From assembly GCF_035277725.1 (NCBI RefSeq), contig NZ_DATEJY010000222.1, forward strand, positions 4,636 to 68,635: 64,000 bases of DNA, given 5' to 3'. The notes under the pieces were generated by a model, which made no database searches, was not told the DNA's origin, and was given only the letters and a program-made list of their open reading frames with translations. Every line of letters starts with the position of its first letter. The first letter of the stretch is position 1. Of this stretch, positions 61,604 through 64,000 are shown in pieces. Origin of the DNA: Dyella_B sp035277725. GTDB lineage: Bacteria; Pseudomonadota; Gammaproteobacteria; Xanthomonadales; Rhodanobacteraceae. The translations under genes were made by a program, and so were the position numbers.

Positions 61604-61906
61604 TCAGGCCTTGGCCGCCACGTCGATCGTCTGGCCGGCAGCAAGACGAACGTACGCCTTGCGCTTGCCCTGACGGTTGCCCGCGCGGAAACGGAAGGAC
61701 TTGGCCTTGCCCTTGGCATTGACGAGGTTCACTTGCTCGACTTTGACGTCGAACATCTTTTCCACCGCTGCCTGGACGTCAGCCTTGGTTGCTTCAGGAG
61801 CAACCACGAAAACGTACTGGTTATGCTCGGCCAGACGGGCCGCCTTTTCGGAAATGTGCGGCGCGCGCAGCGTATTCAGAATGCGTTCGTTGCTCATGCC
61901 AGCCAC
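61604..61906 (-). CDS. rplW: 50S ribosomal protein L23
   Basis: 100 residues; LRAPHISEKAARLAE and the VEKMFDVKVEQVNLVNAKGK block identify L23, which docks SRP and trigger factor. Its start overlaps the end of rplD by 13 bases. Confidence 0.97.
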   Translation of the reverse strand: MAGMSNERILNTLRAPHISEKAARLAEHNQYVFVVAPEATKADVQAAVEKMFDVKVEQVNLVNAKGKAKSFRFRAGNRQGKRKAYVRLAAGQTIDVAAKA

Positions 61907-62496
61907 TCCTCGACCTTCTTGACCGCTTCGACGGTCATGACCACATAGTCGGAACCGACCAAGCTGACCGGGTTCAGCGCAAGCACATCGACCACATGCA
62001 GATAGGGGATGTTGCGCGAAGCCAGGTACAGCGCTTCGTTTGCATCTTCCGATACCAGCAGCACGCGACCCGACACCTCGAGCTCGGCCATCTTCGCGAC
62101 CATCGCCTTCGTCTTCGGAGCGTCGATGCCAAAGCCCTCGACCACCTTCAAACGACCCTGGCGATTGAGCTCCGAAAGGATGGAGCGGATCGCTACGCGA
62201 TAAGCCTTACGGTTGACCTTCTGCTCATAGCTACGGGGCTTGGCGGCAAAAGTGACACCACCACCGACGAAGATCGGAGCACGATAGTCACCGTGACGAG
62301 CACCGCCGCCCTTTTGCTTCTTGAACTTCTTGGTGGTACCGGACACATCGCTACGCGAAAGCTGCGACTGCGTACCTGCACGACCACCGGCCTGGTAGGC
62401 CACTACAACCTGGTGGACCAGAGCCTGCTTGAACTCACCGCCGAACACATCGTCCGACACGCTGAGCGGCTTGGCGCCAATAACATTCAGTTCCAT
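61894..62496 (-). CDS. rplD: 50S ribosomal protein L4
   Basis: 200 residues from ATG 62496 (MELNVIGAKPLSVSD), with GTQSQLSRSDVSGTTKKF and KQKGGGARHGDYRAPIFVGGG, the tunnel loop. In E. coli L4 is the autogenous repressor acting on the S10 leader, relevant to the leader hairpin at 63613-63635. Confidence 0.97.
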   Translation of the reverse strand: MELNVIGAKPLSVSDDVFGGEFKQALVHQVVVAYQAGGRAGTQSQLSRSDVSGTTKKFKKQKGGGARHGDYRAPIFVGGGVTFAAKPRSYEQKVNRKAYRVAIRSILSELNRQGRLKVVEGFGIDAPKTKAMVAKMAELEVSGRVLLVSEDANEALYLASRNIPYLHVVDVLALNPVSLVGSDYVVMTVEAVKKVEEWLA

Positions 62497-62507
62497 GCCG
62501 TCTCTCC

Positions 62508-63149
62508 TCAACCCTTGGTGGTCGGACGGATGATGACGTCGCCGCCGGTAGCACCCGGCACAGCGCCCTTCACCGCAATCAGGTGACGATCACCGTCGAC
62601 CTTGACCACTTCCAGGCCCTGCACGGTGCGGTTCACCGCGCCCATGTGGCCCGACATCTTCTTGCCCGGAAACACGCGACCTGGCGTCTGACGCTGACCG
62701 ATAGAACCCGGCGCGCGATGCGACAGCGAGTTACCGTGAGTAGCGTCGCCCATGGTGAAACCATGGCGCTTGATCGTGCCTTGAAAGCCCTTGCCCTTGC
62801 TGACGCCGGCCACGTCGACGATCTGGCCGACCTGAAACACATCGTCAGCCTTGATTTCGGCGCCCACGGCATACTTGCCGGCGTCTGCCGAATTCAGGCG
62901 GAACTCCCACAGGCCACGGCCCGGCTCAACCTTTGCCTTGGCGTAGTGACCTTTCTCCGGGTTGGTCAGCAGGCTGGCGCGCTTAGCGCCTGCGGTGACC
63001 TGCACCGCGCTGTAACCATCGTTATCTTCCGTCTTCACCTGCGTAACGCGATTCGGAGTCGCTTCAATCAGCGTCACCGGAATCGAGCGCCCGTCTTCGG
63101 TGAAGAGTCGGCTCATGCCGCATTTGCGGCCAACCAGTCCGATACTCAT
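62508..63149 (-). CDS. rplC: 50S ribosomal protein L3
   Basis: 213 residues from ATG 63149 (MSIGLVGRKCGMSRLFTEDG), with KGKGFQGTIKRHGF, HGNSLSHRAPGSIGQ and MSGHMGAVNRTVQ. The glutamine of GSIGQRQTPGRVFPGKK corresponds to the methylated site in E. coli L3. Confidence 0.97.
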   Translation of the reverse strand: MSIGLVGRKCGMSRLFTEDGRSIPVTLIEATPNRVTQVKTEDNDGYSAVQVTAGAKRASLLTNPEKGHYAKAKVEPGRGLWEFRLNSADAGKYAVGAEIKADDVFQVGQIVDVAGVSKGKGFQGTIKRHGFTMGDATHGNSLSHRAPGSIGQRQTPGRVFPGKKMSGHMGAVNRTVQGLEVVKVDGDRHLIAVKGAVPGATGGDVIIRPTTKG

Positions 63150-63169
63150 GTTCGTATCCTGTCTATCGC

Positions 63170-63481
63170 TCAACCAAGCTTGATCTGAACGTCAACGCCA
63201 GCGGCGAGATCGAGCTTCATGAGCGCGTCCACGGTCTTGTCGTTGGGATCGACGATATCCAGCACGCGCTTGTGGGTGCGGGTTTCGTACTGATCGCGAG
63301 CGTCTTTATCGACGTGCGGCGACACCAGAATGGTGTAGCGCTCGATCTTGGTCGGAAGCGGAATCGGACCGAGCACCGTAGCGCCGGTGCGCTTGGCCGT
63401 CTCGACGATTTCGCTGGCCGAACGGTCGATCAGACGATGATCGAACGCCTTGAGCCGAATGCGAATCTTTTGGTTCGCCAT
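63170..63481 (-). CDS. rpsJ: 30S ribosomal protein S10
   Basis: 103 residues, ending VDALMKLDLAAGVDVQIKLG, with IRLKAFDHRLID and GPIPLPTK. First gene of the S10 operon; also serves as NusE in antitermination. It is preceded by a leader of almost 300 bases. Confidence 0.97.
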   Translation of the reverse strand: MANQKIRIRLKAFDHRLIDRSASEIVETAKRTGATVLGPIPLPTKIERYTILVSPHVDKDARDQYETRTHKRVLDIVDPNDKTVDALMKLDLAAGVDVQIKLG

Positions 63482-63612
63482 AACCGTGTCCTGTTATCTA
63501 AAGAACAAACTGTGAATCGAAGTAGCTTCTCGCCACTCCGCACAACCCATACTGCACTGCAAACCCTGCAACGGCCTCAAGCTTTTTACACTCAAGAGAC
63601 CTCAAAACGCCA

Positions 63613-63635
63613 GGCAGGCCGTTTTGCGGCCTGCC
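63613..63635 (-). promoter_or_regulatory. Attenuator-like hairpin in the S10 operon leader
   Basis: GGCAGGCCG and CGGCCTGCC form a 9-bp stem with a 5-base loop; on the minus strand TGGCGTTTTGAGG follows, so a T4 tract lies 4 bases after the stem. It sits about 132 bases before the rpsJ start and 145 bases after the predicted transcription start, the position expected for a leader attenuator. Confidence 0.55.
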
Positions 63636-63784
63636 CAGACAGATAGCGCATGCGGAACCCCATCTTGGCGACAGAGCGACAGCTCTACGCCGGGACCGCA
63701 ACATCCTTGTTAGCGAACTCGAAGCACGTCCTGTACCTCATTTCGCGGTATGTTGCCGGTATTTCCAGCAACGACAACTTGGCG

Positions 63785-63813
63785 ACTATAGCCTATTTAC
63801 GACCATATGACAA
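63785..63813 (-). promoter_or_regulatory. Promoter of the S10 ribosomal protein operon
   Basis: TTGTCA (63813-63808) and TATAGT (63790-63785) on the minus strand with a 17-base spacer: a near-consensus sigma-70 promoter. It lies just downstream of the tuf terminator; transcription would begin near 63778, giving a leader of about 297 bases. The 63482-63860 stretch has no gene. Confidence 0.8.
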
Positions 63814-63821
63814 GCATCAAA

Positions 63822-63850
63822 GAAAACCGCCTGCGAGGCAGGCGGTTTTC
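63822..63850 (-). terminator. Intrinsic terminator of tuf
   Basis: GAAAACCGCCTGC and GCAGGCGGTTTTC form a perfect 13-bp stem with a 3-base loop; on the minus strand it ends in TTTTCTTTG. It starts 10 bases after the tuf stop. Confidence 0.9.
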
Positions 63851-63860
63851 TTCTATTCCA

Positions 63861-64000
63861 TTACTTGGTGATCTTGGCGACGACGCCAGCGCCTACCGTA
63901 CGGCCGCCTTCGCGAATCGCAAAACGCAGGCCTTCCGTCATCGCGATCGGCGAGATCAGCACCACCTTCATTTTGATGTTGTCGCCCGGCATCACCATCT
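63861..64000 (-). CDS. tuf: Elongation factor Tu, C-terminal end
   Basis: Only about 46 C-terminal codons are in the window; the gene continues past its right edge. The protein reads MVMPGDNIKMKVVLISPIA, then RFAIREGGRTVGAGVV and ends AKITK, the invariant domain 3 end of EF-Tu. Position before rpsJ matches the str-S10 junction. Confidence 0.97.
   Translation of the reverse strand, partial: MVMPGDNIKMKVVLISPIAMTEGLRFAIREGGRTVGAGVVAKITK

Noticed and set aside
63613..63635. tRNA or small structured RNA gene between tuf and rpsJ
   Set aside because: No cloverleaf arms or conserved T-loop bases; a single stem fits an attenuator better.

Overview
The window is chromosomal DNA of a GC-rich gammaproteobacterium of the Xanthomonadales, most likely Rhodanobacteraceae (Dyella/Rhodanobacter/Frateuria type). 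This rests on gene order (uppS-cdsA-rseP-bamA-lpxD-fabZ-lpxA-lpxB-rnhB-dnaE-accA, and rng-yhdP-tldD-darP-pmbA), on protein similarity recalled by eye, and on many short GTAG-headed palindromes like those known from Stenotrophomonas. No database search was run.

Layout. 1-16.4 kb (+): envelope and lipid A cluster (uppS end, cdsA, rseP, bamA, a GT-C glycosyltransferase with a TPR tail, lpxD, fabZ, lpxA, lpxB), then rnhB, a small unknown gene and dnaE. dxr and skp, usual neighbours in relatives, are absent from their expected places. 16.5-17.4 kb (-): a two-gene islet between dnaE and accA encoding a lysozyme-fold protein and a secreted Ivy-type lysozyme inhibitor, which looks like a toxin-immunity pair. 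17.7-25.5 kb: accA, a VOC protein, an exported adenosine deaminase, an NYN-LOTUS protein, tilS, an MFS transporter with an operator in its promoter, xseB, a decayed tandem copy of xseB, and a DUF4870 protein. 25.6-38.1 kb: the pmbA/darP/tldD/yhdP/rng cluster with a Rieske oxygenase, a DUF1653 gene and a sterol-desaturase-family gene interleaved, then a Mug-type glycosylase. 38.3-47.4 kb: RND pump plus adaptor, two orphan c-type cytochrome genes, an exported amidase and a subclass B3 metallo-beta-lactamase. 47.5-49.4 kb (-): class II DAHP synthase and dsbB. 49.5-64 kb (-): the S10-spc-alpha ribosomal protein region from rpsJ to rplQ, with the 3' end of tuf upstream.

A recurring theme is dispersed palindromic repeats sitting exactly at gene ends: several coding regions finish inside a repeat and take their stop codon from it, one 163-bp palindrome covers the lpxD-fabZ junction and the fabZ start codon, and a pair of repeats bounds the xseB duplication. 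The ribosomal operon has normal gene order but two unusually long spacers (rpsN-rpsH and rpoA-rplQ) containing hairpins, and a long leader before rpsJ with an attenuator-like hairpin. No tRNA, rRNA, CRISPR array, prophage or transposase gene was seen.
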